A stretch of 64,000 nucleotides of DNA from JANXQG01 sp963719885 (GTDB lineage Bacteria; Planctomycetota; Planctomycetia; Pirellulales; Thermoguttaceae), in the NCBI GenBank assembly GCA_963719885.1, contig CAVRDP010000010.1:1-64000 (forward strand), written 5' to 3'. The notes under the pieces were generated by a model, which was given only the letters and a program-made list of their open reading frames with translations, was not told the DNA's origin and did not search any database. Positions within the stretch are counted from its first letter, which is position 1. The number at the start of each line of letters is the position of its first letter. Made by a program: the position numbers and the translations under genes. Of this stretch, positions 1 through 8,289 are shown piece by piece.

Positions 1-285
1 TGAACACCCACCAGCAGACGGTCCAGGGCTTTCGGCCGAGTACGTGACTTGTGAGAGCCCGTGATGGCCACCACTTCAGCCGGTTCAACAGGTCTCGCCT
101 GCGCAGCGGCTCGTCCAGATGCGCTTGCCGCTCAGCACCGCCAGCAGCGGATCGGGAGCCAACCGCCCGCGGTCGTTCAGGTCCTTGTAACCCAGCGCGA
201 GCCCTAATGCAGCTGCGCCAGCATCTCCCCAAGCGGCTCCAGGGCCACGGCGGCCGGCTGTTGGGATGCCGGGCGATTGATTCAT
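1..285 (-). pseudogene. IS1380-type transposase remnant
   Basis: The minus strand encodes a short piece resembling the N-terminal part of IS1380-family (DDE) transposases. The stretch LALGYKDLNDRGRLAPDPLL, followed by LAVLSGK, matches the pattern typical of that family (LALGYEDLND...DPLLA...GK). The preceding segment, ending GEMLAQLH, lies in a different frame and is separated by an in-frame stop. After SGK the frame is lost again within about 15 codons. No terminal inverted repeat or complete catalytic domain is visible, and the left end is cut by the window edge. This is a decayed fragment, not an active element. The family assignment rests on the one motif block. Confidence 0.55.
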
Positions 286-393
286 AACGCCCGGCTAGCT
301 CGACGGCCGGCGGCCTCTTCTGCCATGCTCCCCCATGGGGAACCCACGCTTCTTCCTTTCCTTTTTCCCCACGCTCTTTCCCGTTGTCCCGCC

Positions 394-1326
394 ATGGCCG
401 CACGCCGTTCCTTGAGTTTGCCGATCACCCTGGCGATCGTGATGATTGTGATTCTGGTCGTGCTCACGGTCGGCTGGGTGCTGCTGACCGTGATGGGACT
501 GTGGAAGGACAACGAGAAGGCGGGGCTCTATATTGCCCTGCTCTCGATCGGCACGACCTTCATCGGCGTGCTCTTGGCCGGAACGATCATCTACCTGGTG
601 CTCACGATCAAGACGATCAATCTCAACCGGCGGCAATCGAACTTCATCGACAGCGTAACTCATGAGCTGAAGTCGCCGATCGCCTCCATGAAGCTCTATC
701 TGCAAACGCTCACTCGCCGCCAAGTGAGCGAGGAAGAGCGCAACCACTTCTACCGCTGCATGGTCGATGACCTCGACCGGCTCGACGGCCTGATCAACCA
801 GTTGCTCGACGCCGGCCGGTTGGAAGAAGGGCGGATCGACGCCGACCGCGAGGACGTCTTTCTCGACGTGCTGTTGCGCGATTGCGCCAGCACCGTCGGC
901 CTGCACTATCGCATCGCGGCGGACGTCTTTCAGTTCGAGCTCCAGCCATGCACGATCCGGGCCTGGCGCGTCGACCTGGACATCCTCTTTCGCAACCTGA
1001 TCGATAATGCCGTGAAGTACGCCAGCAGCGAGCCGCGGGTGGGCATCCATCTGCGGCGGACGGCCGACGGCAGGGCAATCGTCCGCATCAGCGACAACGG
1101 CCACGGCATACCCGGCCGCTTCCGTCGCCAGATCTTCCGCCGCTTCGAACGCCTGGGGCTGGAATTGGAACGCGAGCGGCCTGGCACCGGGCTGGGCCTG
1201 TACATCGTCCGCAACATCGCCCGGCGGCTGAAGGCCCGCATCCGCGTCCGCGATAACCAGCCGGGAACCGGCACGGTCTTCGAAGTGCAGATGCCCGGGG
1301 CGATCGAGCGACAGGAAGAAGAATAG
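394..1326 (+). CDS. membrane sensor histidine kinase
   Basis: Two-component sensor kinase. From the ATG at 394 the protein has about 310 residues. Two transmembrane helices (about 10-35 and 44-70) are separated by only a short loop, so there is almost no periplasmic sensor domain. The dimerisation/phosphoacceptor H-box follows (SVTHELKSPI, His about 90). The HATPase domain has an N-box (RNLIDNAVKY), G1 (DNGHGIP) and G2 (GTGLGLYIV). The reading frame is open upstream to 277, but that extension is low-complexity and precedes the first hydrophobic helix, so 394 is preferred. The gene ends 7 bases before the response regulator, its likely partner. The very short loop suggests sensing in or near the membrane, or through another protein. 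Confidence 0.88.
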   Translation: MAARRSLSLPITLAIVMIVILVVLTVGWVLLTVMGLWKDNEKAGLYIALLSIGTTFIGVLLAGTIIYLVLTIKTINLNRRQSNFIDSVTHELKSPIASMKLYLQTLTRRQVSEEERNHFYRCMVDDLDRLDGLINQLLDAGRLEEGRIDADREDVFLDVLLRDCASTVGLHYRIAADVFQFELQPCTIRAWRVDLDILFRNLIDNAVKYASSEPRVGIHLRRTADGRAIVRISDNGHGIPGRFRRQIFRRFERLGLELERERPGTGLGLYIVRNIARRLKARIRVRDNQPGTGTVFEVQMPGAIERQEEE

Positions 1327-1333
1327 GTCTATC

Positions 1334-2075
1334 ATGGCGGACAAAGAACACATCCTGGTTGTCGAGGACGAAGAGCACCTGGCGATGGGCATCAAGTACA
1401 ATCTCGTCGCCGAGGGGTATCGCGTCACCGTCAGCGGAGACGGCCGGACAGCGATCAAATTGCTGACGGAAGCGAACGCCGACATCGATCTGGTCGTGCT
1501 CGACCTGATGCTGCCCGGCATGAGCGGCTATGCCGTCTGCGAATCGTTGCGGGCCATTGATCAGGACATGCCGGTGCTGATCCTCAGTGCCCGGACGCTC
1601 GCCGAAGATCGCACGCGGGGATTCGACGTCGGGGCGAACCAGTACATGAGCAAGCCGTTCGACCTGGACGAGTTCATCAGTCGCGTGCGAAACCTGCTGG
1701 CGTTTTCCAAGCGGCGCGGGCACGGATCGCACGGCCCCGCAGGCCCCTCACGTCAAGAAGTTCGAATTTGCCGGCGCGAAGATCGACTTCGAGACCTTCG
1801 AGGTCCTGGTCAAGGGCGAGTCGATAAGAATGACGCAGCTCGAGTTGACCTTGCTGCGCTATTTCGTCGAGAACCCGGGCCGCGTCATTCCCCGCCGCGA
1901 GTTGCTGGAGAATGTGTGGGGAATGCCCGGCAACATCAATACGCGGGCCCCCGACCAGTTCATTCGCCGGTTGCGGAAGATTTTCGAGCCCGACCCGGCC
2001 CAGCCGCGGCACTTTCTCACGATCCGTGACGCCGGCTACCGCTTCCTCCCCGAGGGCGAAACGGGCGAAGCGTAG
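1334..2075 (+). CDS. OmpR-type response regulator (frameshifted)
   Basis: Transcriptional response regulator paired with the preceding kinase. The receiver domain (residues 1-120) has the acidic pair VEDEE, phosphoacceptor Asp57 in LVVLDLMLPG, the SAR switch motif and the KPF lysine. The DNA-binding winged-helix domain is in another frame (open from 1830, coherent back to about 1735): FEFAGAKIDFETF, TQLELTLLRYF, then RRELLENVWG and a C-terminal DAGYRF. A single-base indel at about 1712-1735 must be corrected to join them. As written, the first frame runs on into meaningless sequence to 2029. The stop codon TAG (2073-2075) overlaps the left end of a palindromic repeat. Whether the frameshift is sequencing error or mutation cannot be told from the sequence, but both halves look under selection. 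Confidence 0.85.
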
Positions 2076-2263
2076 GGTGGCATGCCTTCACGCGGCCGTC
2101 ACAAAGTCGCGGCAGCAGGTTAATCACAACCGGCCGCGGGTAGGCATGTTGGCCCAAACGCGTGACGTTAGGCGGCCACCCTCGTAACAAACATGCCTAC
2201 CCGCGGCCGGTTGGCTTTTCCCGACTGCCAAGTTTCTAACGGCCGCGTGAAGGCATGCCACCC
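2075..2263. repeat. nested palindromic element, copy 1
   Basis: A 189-bp element bounded by perfect 25-bp inverted repeats (2075-2099 and 2239-2263, beginning GGGTGGCATGCC). Inside is a second perfect 23-bp inverted repeat (2128-2150 and 2190-2212, containing CCGCGGGTAGGCATG). A second copy with the same architecture is at 9863-10034. It lies between the convergent regulator and mreB genes and overlaps the regulator's stop codon. It could act as a bidirectional terminator, but the nested terminal repeats look like a non-autonomous mobile element. Confidence 0.85.
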
Positions 2264-2285
2264 TGGCTGCAACCCGTACAACGTC

Positions 2286-3335
2286 CTACACCTCTTCGTC
2301 GCTCGACTCCAGGGCGGTCTTCCATTGCTCACGGTGCTCCAGGCAGATGAGCAAGCCCTTGGCGACGGTGGCCAGCGGCTGCGGATCCAAACGCACGGGC
2401 ACGCCGGTTCGCTCGGCGAGGAAGCGATCCGTGCGGCGCAGCAGCCCGCCGCCGCCGCAGAGCACCATGCCGTGCTGCGTGAGATCGGCCGCCAGGTCGG
2501 GACTGCATTGGTCCAGTGCGGCGCGGAGGGCGTCGACGATTTCTTCCAGCGGATCCTCCAGGGCATGGCGGACTTCTTCGCTGCCGATCGTCGCCCGGCG
2601 GGGAAGGCCGCTGACCGCATCGACGCCGCTGATCTCGGCCACGAGTTCCTCTTCCAAGGGAAAGGCGCTGCCGATGTCGATCCGCAGGCGTTCGGCGGCG
2701 GGCAAGCCGATGCGGAGGCTGTAATGGCGGCGGAGGTAATCGACGATCGCGCGATCCATGCGGTCGCCGCCGGTGCGGACGCTGTGGGCCGCCACCACGT
2801 CGCCCAGGCTCATCACGGCTACTTCGGTCGTGCCGCCGCCAACGTTGCAGACCATGCTGGCCAGCGGTTCGGCGATCGGCAAACCGGCGCCGATGGCGGC
2901 GGCCTTGGCCTCGGGCATGACCCACACCACTGCCGCCCCGGCCCGTTGCACGCTGTTGAAGACGGCCCGTTTTTCCACGGGGGTAATGCTGCCCGGCACG
3001 CCCACCAGCACCCGCGGCTTTAGTCGACAGCCGGGCGGCTGGGCCTTGCGGAGAAAGTAGCGGAGCATGGCCTCGCAGAGCACGAAATCCGTGACCACTC
3101 CGCCGGCCAGCGGGCGGACGATGGAGATCCGTTGCGGGGTGCGGCCTTGCATTTGCCTGGCCACGTGACCGACCGCGGCGCCGCCGGAAAGGATCTTGCC
3201 GCTGGATTGATCGACGGCCACGACCGATGGTTCGTCGAGCACAAGCCCTTCGCCGGCAGCGGCCACGAGCGTGTTGGCAGTGCCCAGATCGACCGCCAGA
3301 TCGCAACGGAAGTTTTGTAACAGTCGCTGGAGCAT
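2286..3335 (-). CDS. mreB: MreB-like rod-shape actin homologue
   Basis: Bacterial actin homologue of about 349 residues, expected to form membrane-associated filaments that organise envelope synthesis. Phosphate-1 motif DLGTANT lies near residue 15. The phosphate-2 region reads VCNVGGGTTEVAV and the adenosine motif LCGGGGLLRRTD. The usual Asp of the phosphate-2 motif (DIGGGTTE) is Asn here, which is atypical and may alter ATP hydrolysis. The frame is open upstream to 3422, but that segment is built on a palindromic repeat. The ATG at 3335 gives the normal MreB N-terminus (MLQRLLQNFRCDLAVDLG). It is the last gene of a minus-strand run after the coiled-coil and small membrane protein genes, which suggests a shared role in the cell envelope. 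The Asn substitution and the absence of mreC/mreD nearby leave a divergent MreB paralogue possible. Confidence 0.85.
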   Translation of the reverse strand: MLQRLLQNFRCDLAVDLGTANTLVAAAGEGLVLDEPSVVAVDQSSGKILSGGAAVGHVARQMQGRTPQRISIVRPLAGGVVTDFVLCEAMLRYFLRKAQPPGCRLKPRVLVGVPGSITPVEKRAVFNSVQRAGAAVVWVMPEAKAAAIGAGLPIAEPLASMVCNVGGGTTEVAVMSLGDVVAAHSVRTGGDRMDRAIVDYLRRHYSLRIGLPAAERLRIDIGSAFPLEEELVAEISGVDAVSGLPRRATIGSEEVRHALEDPLEEIVDALRAALDQCSPDLAADLTQHGMVLCGGGGLLRRTDRFLAERTGVPVRLDPQPLATVAKGLLICLEHREQWKTALESSDEEV

Positions 3336-3345
3336 CCGTGCCCGA

Positions 3346-3453
3346 GTAGGTCCCTTCTGCCGGAAGGGACGTAGGTGTTCCAAGTCGCTCGGAAACGTCA
3401 ACCTTTTCTTCAAGGTCGACACGGAATAGTCCCTCTCGGCAAGAGGGACCTAC
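3346..3453. repeat. pair of REP-like hairpins upstream of mreB
   Basis: Two small palindromes, 3350-3370 (GTCCCTTCTG / CGGAAGGGAC) and 3429-3449 (GTCCCTCTCG / AAGAGGGAC), are flanked by TAGGTCCC / GGGACCTA extensions in opposite orientation. They resemble the tandem hairpins at 4750-4803. They lie in the gap between mreB and the small membrane protein gene, where they could attenuate mreB transcription. Confidence 0.7.
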
Positions 3454-3458
3454 CTCGA

Positions 3459-3707
3459 TCAAACAATTCCATGCAGCACGTCGATCGTCGTTCCCGCCGC
3501 CGGCCGATGCCATACGGTCGGGCCGCCCTTGATCTCGTTGTTGTAATCATCCTTCATCGTCATCCACAGCGCCACCGTGGCGGTGATGAGCATGGCCAGC
3601 GCGATGACAAGCAGGACTGTGTAGACGTCGGCCTGCGGCTTGCGGTATTCCTGGGGCCCTGCCGGGGAGGCCGCCGACTTAGTTGCTTTTTGTGTACGGT
3701 TGGACAC
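3459..3707 (-). CDS. small single-pass membrane protein
   Basis: An 82-residue protein of unknown function. A polar N-terminus (about 26 residues) is followed by one transmembrane helix (about 28-49, VYTVLLVIALAMLITATVAL), then a short presumably periplasmic tail. Translation appears to start at a GTG (3705-3707) preceded by an AGAGAGG ribosome-binding site; no ATG gives the same frame. The start overlaps the end of the upstream coiled-coil gene (stop at 3679) by 29 bases, so the two are probably translationally coupled. It sits between that gene and mreB in the same orientation, which suggests an envelope role. No family was recognised. Confidence 0.7.
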   Translation of the reverse strand: MSNRTQKATKSAASPAGPQEYRKPQADVYTVLLVIALAMLITATVALWMTMKDDYNNEIKGGPTVWHRPAAGTTIDVLHGIV

Positions 3708-4522
3708 GGTCGCCTCTCTGGATCTGATCGTTCATCGATTTGCTTTCTGGACGGCATACGGCACGGTTGGGGTAATCGACTTGGATGACGTCGATGATGC
3801 CAATATACTTTCCGGTGCTCGGGCGCGTGACGACGAACTTATGGCCCTTGCGGACGCCGTCATCGGCGCCGACCGATATTTCCACCACGTCGGGGCGTGG
3901 CACGCTGGTGACTTCGCCTCCTTCAGGCGCAGTCTTCGCCAGGATGCTCTGCGTGATCTTGGCGTACGCGAGTAATTGCTTCAACTGGTTGATCTGGGCG
4001 GCCAGTTGCGCGCTGCAGCTTCTCCAGTTTCGCCCGCTCGTTGACCGCGTTCTGCAAATCGTCGGTCGTGTTCAAGAGCTTCGTTGCCAGGGTATTCCGT
4101 TCATCCACGGTGACTTTGATATCGTTCCGCATGCTGTCGATGGCCGTCTGCAACACGCCCAGATTCTTGCTCGCGCCTTCAATGACCAGGACCAGCTTTC
4201 GGGCATCGCTTTCGGCGGCCTGGATCTTGGCCTCGTCCCGGTCCCGTTCAGCAATGGCAAGGTTCCTCTCGTTCTCGAGAGCGGTCAGCCGCCTTCTGGT
4301 CCGATCTTGTTCCTCCTTGGCGGCGTTTTCGAGGATCTTCTTTTCGTCCTCGGCCTTCTGTTTCTCCGCCTTGGCCTCGTTCAACTGGTCGTTGAGACCG
4401 TCCTTCTTCACGATCTCCTCTTTCCAGTTCTTATGCGCGGAATGAACCATCAGCGCGAAGGTCCCAAAGATCAGGCACATAAGGAAAATCAGAACGGTAA
4501 AAATTTTGCCCACGAGGTTCAT
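3679..4522 (-). CDS. membrane-anchored coiled-coil protein (frameshifted)
   Basis: Protein of about 280 residues when a single indel near 4010-4020 is corrected. It starts at ATG 4522 (MNLVGKIFTVLIF...). An N-terminal transmembrane helix (about 5-26) is followed by a long charged coiled coil (about 30-170, rich in E, K, R, A and L). The C-terminal globular part, in the second frame, contains EISVGADDGVRKGHKFVV and IDVIQVDYPNRAVC, a small beta-rich segment. The coiled coil continues across the frame break (AAQINQLKQLLAYAKI), which is why the pieces are joined. The arrangement (TM, coiled coil, C-terminal beta domain) recalls MreC in outline, and mreB is two genes downstream. I see no firm MreC motif, so this is inference only. 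Confidence 0.7.
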
Positions 4523-4579
4523 GGAAAGACCCCACCTATCGATTCGGACGACCAAAAGCGATTGCTTGCCTACTTAGCT

Positions 4580-4609
4580 AGTATAACTTCGCCGGTTTTC
4601 CCGTGTCAA
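4580..4609 (-). promoter_or_regulatory. sigma70-type promoter for the coiled-coil/mreB operon
   Basis: Read on the minus strand there is a TTGACA -35 box (4604-4609), an 18-base spacer and a TATACT -10 box (4580-4585). It lies 58 bases before the start at 4522. Both boxes are close to consensus and the orientation fits the coiled-coil, small-membrane-protein and mreB run. Confidence 0.6.
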
Positions 4610-4749
4610 CCAGAATGCCCACCCGAAAGGTCCATGGGCTTCCCCACGTCGGATCGTAACGACAAGTCGGGTTGCGAGCCGTGGCCCTGCCACGCAGCAA
4701 GAAAAACGGCGATTTCCGGCGGGATCGTCACCATCGGTGGGGTTTGCAA

Positions 4750-4803
4750 GTCCTTCCTGCCGGGAAGGACAGGGATTTGTAGGTCCTTCCTGCCGGGAAG
4801 GAC
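4750..4803. repeat. tandem REP-like hairpins
   Basis: Two identical 21-bp palindromes (4750-4770 and 4783-4803) read GTCCTTCCTG then CCGGGAAGGAC, 33 bases apart. They lie in the roughly 400-base gap 4556-4962 between lnt and the coiled-coil gene. The rest of that gap holds the promoter at 4580-4609 and the palindrome at 4869-4966, and no gene is seen. Confidence 0.75.
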
Positions 4804-4868
4804 TATTGTGCGCCGGGCCGCCGGGAAACTTTCGGCCTTTCACTCAATCTTATTTGCACATTAGTCCT

Positions 4869-4966
4869 GTAGGGTGAAGCAAACCGGCGTGTTGGTGGGA
4901 CTTCGGTTGCGGTCTGGCCGGTTTGCGCGCGTCCCACCAACCCTCCGCGACCTTGTCCCACCCTAC
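4869..4966. repeat. GTAGGGTG...CACCCTAC palindromic element
   Basis: An imperfect inverted repeat about 98 bp long. The outer arms are GTAGGGTGAAG and GTCCCACCCTAC. The inner arms are TTGGTGGGAC (about 4892) with GTCCCACCAA (4931-4940), and AAACCGG with CCGGTTT. On the minus strand the element's terminal TAGGGTGG supplies the TAG stop codon of lnt (4963-4965). Relatives are at 16499-16622, 45073-45155 and about 32158-32218. Confidence 0.75.
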
Positions 4967-6816
4967 TTCCGACGCCTGCCGGCCACGGCACCCACACAGG
5001 CAAAAAGGAGCGTCGTCGCCAGGCAGGCGAACGCGAACCAGTCGCCGTGGAGCAGATACCAGCTTTCGCGGCGGTCGAGGCGAACGTCGGCGAGCAGCGT
5101 GTCCTCGTGCCGAAGCCGTCCTTCGGCCAGGATGCGGCCACCGGCATCGATCGCAGCCGAAATGCCCGTGTTCGCGGCAATGACCATCGGACGCCGACAC
5201 TCGACCGTGCGAAATACGCCGCAGGCCAAATGCTGCTCCAATTCGCCCGAGCCCCAGAACCAGCCGTCGTTCGTCACGTTGACCAGGATCTGCGGATCGT
5301 AGCCTTCCTGCCGCAACGCGACCAACTGATTGCGAACGACGTGCGGCAAGACCGTCTCATAACAGATGTTCGGCGCCAAACATATATCCTTGAGCATGAA
5401 ACCCTTGGGCCGCTCGCCCGGACTGTCGCTCGTGCAAAGCGGCGACAGGCCCTGAAGCCAAGGCACGCTCTTGACGAAAGGCATATACTCGCCGAAGGGG
5501 ACCAGGTGCATCTTGTCGTAATAGGATTGCTCGCAGCGGCCCGGCAGGCGCCAACGGCCGTCGGGCGTCACCAGCACGGCCGAATTATAAAAGTCCAAGC
5601 CCTGGGGACCGTAGTGCTCGCGAACGAGACCCAAAATCATCGGCTTGCCGAACTCCCGGGCTGTCGCGGTCATGAGGTCCTGGGTTTTCCCGATTTCCTC
5701 CGCCAACCGATTCTGAAACTCCTGCGGCGGACCGGGAAAATCGGCCGGAACTCTTGCACCGTCATCGCCCGTCACCCAACCGCGGCAATAAACGGTCTCC
5801 GGCCAGACGATCAGATCGATCTGCGGGAAATTGCCAAGCGCCTTGCGGGTGAGCCTGCGACAGGCTTTATCGGTCTCTTCGCAAATGTTGCCGGGGCTGT
5901 CCAACTGGATATCGATGTTCCCTTGAATCAAGGCAATCTTCAGCCCGGGATCGGTTTCGACGTTCGCGGTGCGGAAATGGCCGTAGACGAGCACCGCGGC
6001 CACCAGCCCCACAGCCGGGACCAGCGGCCAAAATGACCACTTTCGCGAATCGCAAGGCAACATTCGGGCTAGGCAAGCAGCGACGAACATCATCAGGAAC
6101 GTTACGCCGTAACAGCCGGTCAAATCGCTGATCTGAATCAACGTCGTCCAGCGATATTGCGTATGTTCGAGGCATCCCATGGTCATGCCGCTCAGCAGGT
6201 GTGCCTGGGCCAGTTCCAGCCCGGTATAGACGACCGGGGCCACCAGGATCACCGGCAACCGCAAGACGTGAACAGCGACGCGCGCCAGGCCCACGAACAC
6301 CGGCAAATAGCAGCCGAAATAGATCCCCAGGGCCAGCCAGCCGAAGCCGACGGCCCAGTGCGGCAGTCGCAGCCATTGCAAGGCGGCCATCCAGAAGAAC
6401 ATGCCGGCCAGCCACAAGGATCGATAGGGGCGCCACGCCCAAAGGCGTGCAGCGGCCAGAAAAATCCCCGTCAAACCGAGCCAAAAGACTGTTTCAGCCA
6501 TCCAGTACAAGTGGTACTGCATGGAATGGAACCAGGCGTTGACGGCCAATCCGGCCAAGAAATAAAGCACGGCCGCGGTCAGCAGGATCCATGGCCAACC
6601 GGGTGGCATGCCTAAGCCCGCGGGGTACCCGGTACTCCGGGTCGCGGGCGCAGGCATGGGCAGTTTCTTGCCGCGGATGAGCATCACCCACCACACCGGC
6701 GCAATCCATGCCAACGGCCAGATTCCCAGCGGCGGCAGTGCCGCCCAAAGCAACACGGCCCCGATCAGGGCCTGACCGAAGGTCGAACGATACCAGTTTT
6801 TGAGTGTTTCAGGCAT
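4963..6816 (-). CDS. lnt: apolipoprotein N-acyltransferase
   Basis: Inner-membrane enzyme that adds the third acyl chain to the N-terminal cysteine of lipoproteins. It has 617 residues. The N-terminal half has several hydrophobic helices, then a periplasmic carbon-nitrogen hydrolase domain from about residue 295 (LKIALIQGNIDIQL). Recognisable catalytic positions are Glu in LIVWPETVY, Lys in YYDKMHLVPFGEYMPF and Cys in APNICYETVLP, followed by LVNVTNDGWFWGS. It is longer than typical Lnt (about 500-550). Part of the excess is an in-frame palindromic insertion at about 6601-6661 encoding a PAPATRSTGYPAGLGMPPG-like loop between early helices. The stop codon falls in a downstream repeat. It is upstream of the coiled-coil/mreB genes on the same strand. 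Confidence 0.93.
   Translation of the reverse strand: MPETLKNWYRSTFGQALIGAVLLWAALPPLGIWPLAWIAPVWWVMLIRGKKLPMPAPATRSTGYPAGLGMPPGWPWILLTAAVLYFLAGLAVNAWFHSMQYHLYWMAETVFWLGLTGIFLAAARLWAWRPYRSLWLAGMFFWMAALQWLRLPHWAVGFGWLALGIYFGCYLPVFVGLARVAVHVLRLPVILVAPVVYTGLELAQAHLLSGMTMGCLEHTQYRWTTLIQISDLTGCYGVTFLMMFVAACLARMLPCDSRKWSFWPLVPAVGLVAAVLVYGHFRTANVETDPGLKIALIQGNIDIQLDSPGNICEETDKACRRLTRKALGNFPQIDLIVWPETVYCRGWVTGDDGARVPADFPGPPQEFQNRLAEEIGKTQDLMTATAREFGKPMILGLVREHYGPQGLDFYNSAVLVTPDGRWRLPGRCEQSYYDKMHLVPFGEYMPFVKSVPWLQGLSPLCTSDSPGERPKGFMLKDICLAPNICYETVLPHVVRNQLVALRQEGYDPQILVNVTNDGWFWGSGELEQHLACGVFRTVECRRPMVIAANTGISAAIDAGGRILAEGRLRHEDTLLADVRLDRRESWYLLHGDWFAFACLATTLLFACVGAVAGRRRK
6601..6661. repeat. palindromic insert within lnt
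   Basis: Arms GGGTGGCATGCC (6601-6612) and AGGCATGGGC (from 6652) enclose a second palindrome (CCCGCGGGGTACCC / CCGGGTCGCGGG). The outer arm matches the terminus of the 25-bp inverted repeats at 2075 and 9863. It is translated in frame in a loop of Lnt and does not disrupt the reading frame. Confidence 0.6.
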
Positions 6817-6835
6817 CCGTGTCCGATGGGGAAAA

Positions 6836-6945
6836 CAAATTCGAAATCCGAATATCGAAATCCGCCACCCGCAAGCGGGTACCCGGCAAGCGGGTGCCCC
6901 GATTCCAAATTCAAATGAGGAAATCCAAAACTCTCAAACACGCGC
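6836..6945. repeat. AAATCCGAA-type repeat with CCCGC/GCGGG hairpins
   Basis: Short direct repeats of CGAAATCCG/CGAATATCG (6840-6864) are followed by the double hairpin ACCCGCAAGCGGGT / ACCCGGCAAGCGGGTGCCCC (6867-6900), then CCAAATTCAAATGAGGAAAT. The same motifs recur at 23430-23720 and 47083-47215, and the hairpin part also at 16518-16537 and 57744-57762. It lies directly upstream of lnt. Confidence 0.7.
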
Positions 6946-7010
6946 AAGTTTCGGTCATTTACGATTTTCTTGGCGATCCGCACCACAGCAGCGGCGTGCA
7001 TTGACTTCCA

Positions 7011-7163
7011 CTAGCCGGCCTCCTGCCGCAGTTTTAGGTTCTCCCGCCGCAAATCGGCCACTTCTTGCCGCAACGAGACGATTTCCCGCTTCAGATCCTG
7101 GACTAATTCCAGCAACTGTGTCGTTTCGTAGCGCGACGAGTCCGCAACAAGCTGTCCGTTCAT
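7011..7163 (-). pseudogene. coiled-coil fragment, possible IS66 transposase N-terminus
   Basis: A 50-residue open frame from ATG 7163 to TAG 7011. It encodes a leucine-zipper-like helix (LLELVQDLKREIVSLRQEV, ADLRRENLKLRQEAG). This heptad pattern is typical of the N-terminal zipper of IS66-family TnpC transposases. No downstream DDE domain follows, so it would be a remnant. A stand-alone small coiled-coil protein is the alternative. No strong ribosome-binding site is evident. Confidence 0.45.
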
Positions 7164-7289
7164 TACGGAATAACTTGTACTCACACTTCATAATTCACGC
7201 CAGACCAAAATTCTCCCTTGCTCCGGTGGCGGGATTCCGCTACGATCACCACCCCCAAAGTCTCGCTCGGAACACGACACTTGCGCACC

Positions 7290-8234
7290 ATGGCCATCGC
7301 ACGAACGCTGATTGAAACTTGCCTTGCGCCGCCGTCCGCAACGGCGCGTGGGAGCCGGTTTGGAATACCGCGTCGCAGGAAAGGGGCCGCCGTCGCGACG
7401 CAAGATCTTGTCCGGATCTTGCTGGCCGCCGTCTTTGCCTGTGCGGTCGTGGCAGCGGGCCTGCGCACGCGAGGCCAACCGCCGGCCGACGACCGGGTCG
7501 AACAGGCAGCCTGGATTTCGCCCGCGGCCGAAAGCGAACATCCCTGGATGCCCGTCTTGCGTTGGGCACGGCAGGAACAGGCGATGATCGATCGTGACGT
7601 CCACGATTATTCGGCGACGATCGTTTCCCGTGAACGGATCGGCGACAAGCTGGAAGAATATCAAAATATCTTCGTCAAAGTCCGGCACTGGCCGCCGAGC
7701 GTCTATGTTTACGTGCTCACGCCGGAGGGCCACAAAGGCGAAGAGGCGATCTATGTTGAAGGCCGCAACGACGGCAAGCTGCTGGGACACACGACCGGCA
7801 TCGCCGGGCGGATGGTCGGAACCGTGGCGCTCGATCCGCAGGGCGCGACCGCCATGAACGGCCACCGGCATCCCATCACCGAGTTGGGGATCCGCCATCT
7901 TTGTCAGCGGCTCATCGGACTGGGCAGCAACGACGTGCAGTTCGCCGAATCGCAGGTCCGCTTCCTCTCGGGGTTGAGACTGAACGACCGCCCCTGCACG
8001 GGCCTGGAAGTGATCCACCCCGTACCGCGCACGAGTTTCCGGTTCCACCGCCTGCGGTTGTTCATCGACGAGCAACTCAAACTGCCCGTCCGCTACGAGC
8101 AATACGACTGGCCGCGGCAGCCGGGCGGGCCGCCGGAACTGGTGGAAGAGTACAATTTCATGAACGTACAGCTCAACCGGGGCTTCACCGACGCCGACTT
8201 CGATCCCCGGAATCCCCGCTACGGGTTCCCCTGA
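7290..8234 (+). CDS. DUF1571 family exported protein
   Basis: A protein of about 314 residues from ATG 7290. The open frame reaches 7218 but the added residues look non-coding. A long basic N-terminus precedes a single hydrophobic segment (VRILLAAVFACAVVAAGL), indicating export or membrane anchoring. The mature part contains RQEQAMIDRDVHDYSATIVSRERI and ends in LVEEYNFMNVQLNRGFTDADFD, the pattern of DUF1571 proteins common in planctomycetes. These are thought to adopt an outer-membrane-lipoprotein-sorting-like fold, but no biochemical role is established. It stands alone between an IS fragment and a small membrane protein gene. Confidence 0.85.
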   Translation: MAIARTLIETCLAPPSATARGSRFGIPRRRKGAAVATQDLVRILLAAVFACAVVAAGLRTRGQPPADDRVEQAAWISPAAESEHPWMPVLRWARQEQAMIDRDVHDYSATIVSRERIGDKLEEYQNIFVKVRHWPPSVYVYVLTPEGHKGEEAIYVEGRNDGKLLGHTTGIAGRMVGTVALDPQGATAMNGHRHPITELGIRHLCQRLIGLGSNDVQFAESQVRFLSGLRLNDRPCTGLEVIHPVPRTSFRFHRLRLFIDEQLKLPVRYEQYDWPRQPGGPPELVEEYNFMNVQLNRGFTDADFDPRNPRYGFP

Positions 8235-8289
8235 AAAATTGGGATAGAATGAGGCAGGACTCCTTCTACGAGTCAGGGGATCGCGGCCT

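Noticed and set aside
295..1521. 408-residue open frame on the minus strand over the histidine kinase
   Set aside because: It is the antisense shadow of the kinase gene, with no domain pattern; the plus-strand frame has all kinase motifs.
2193..3023. 276-residue plus-strand frame opposite mreB
   Set aside because: A GC-rich shadow frame; composition is Ala/Gly/Arg-rich without motifs, and the minus strand encodes MreB.
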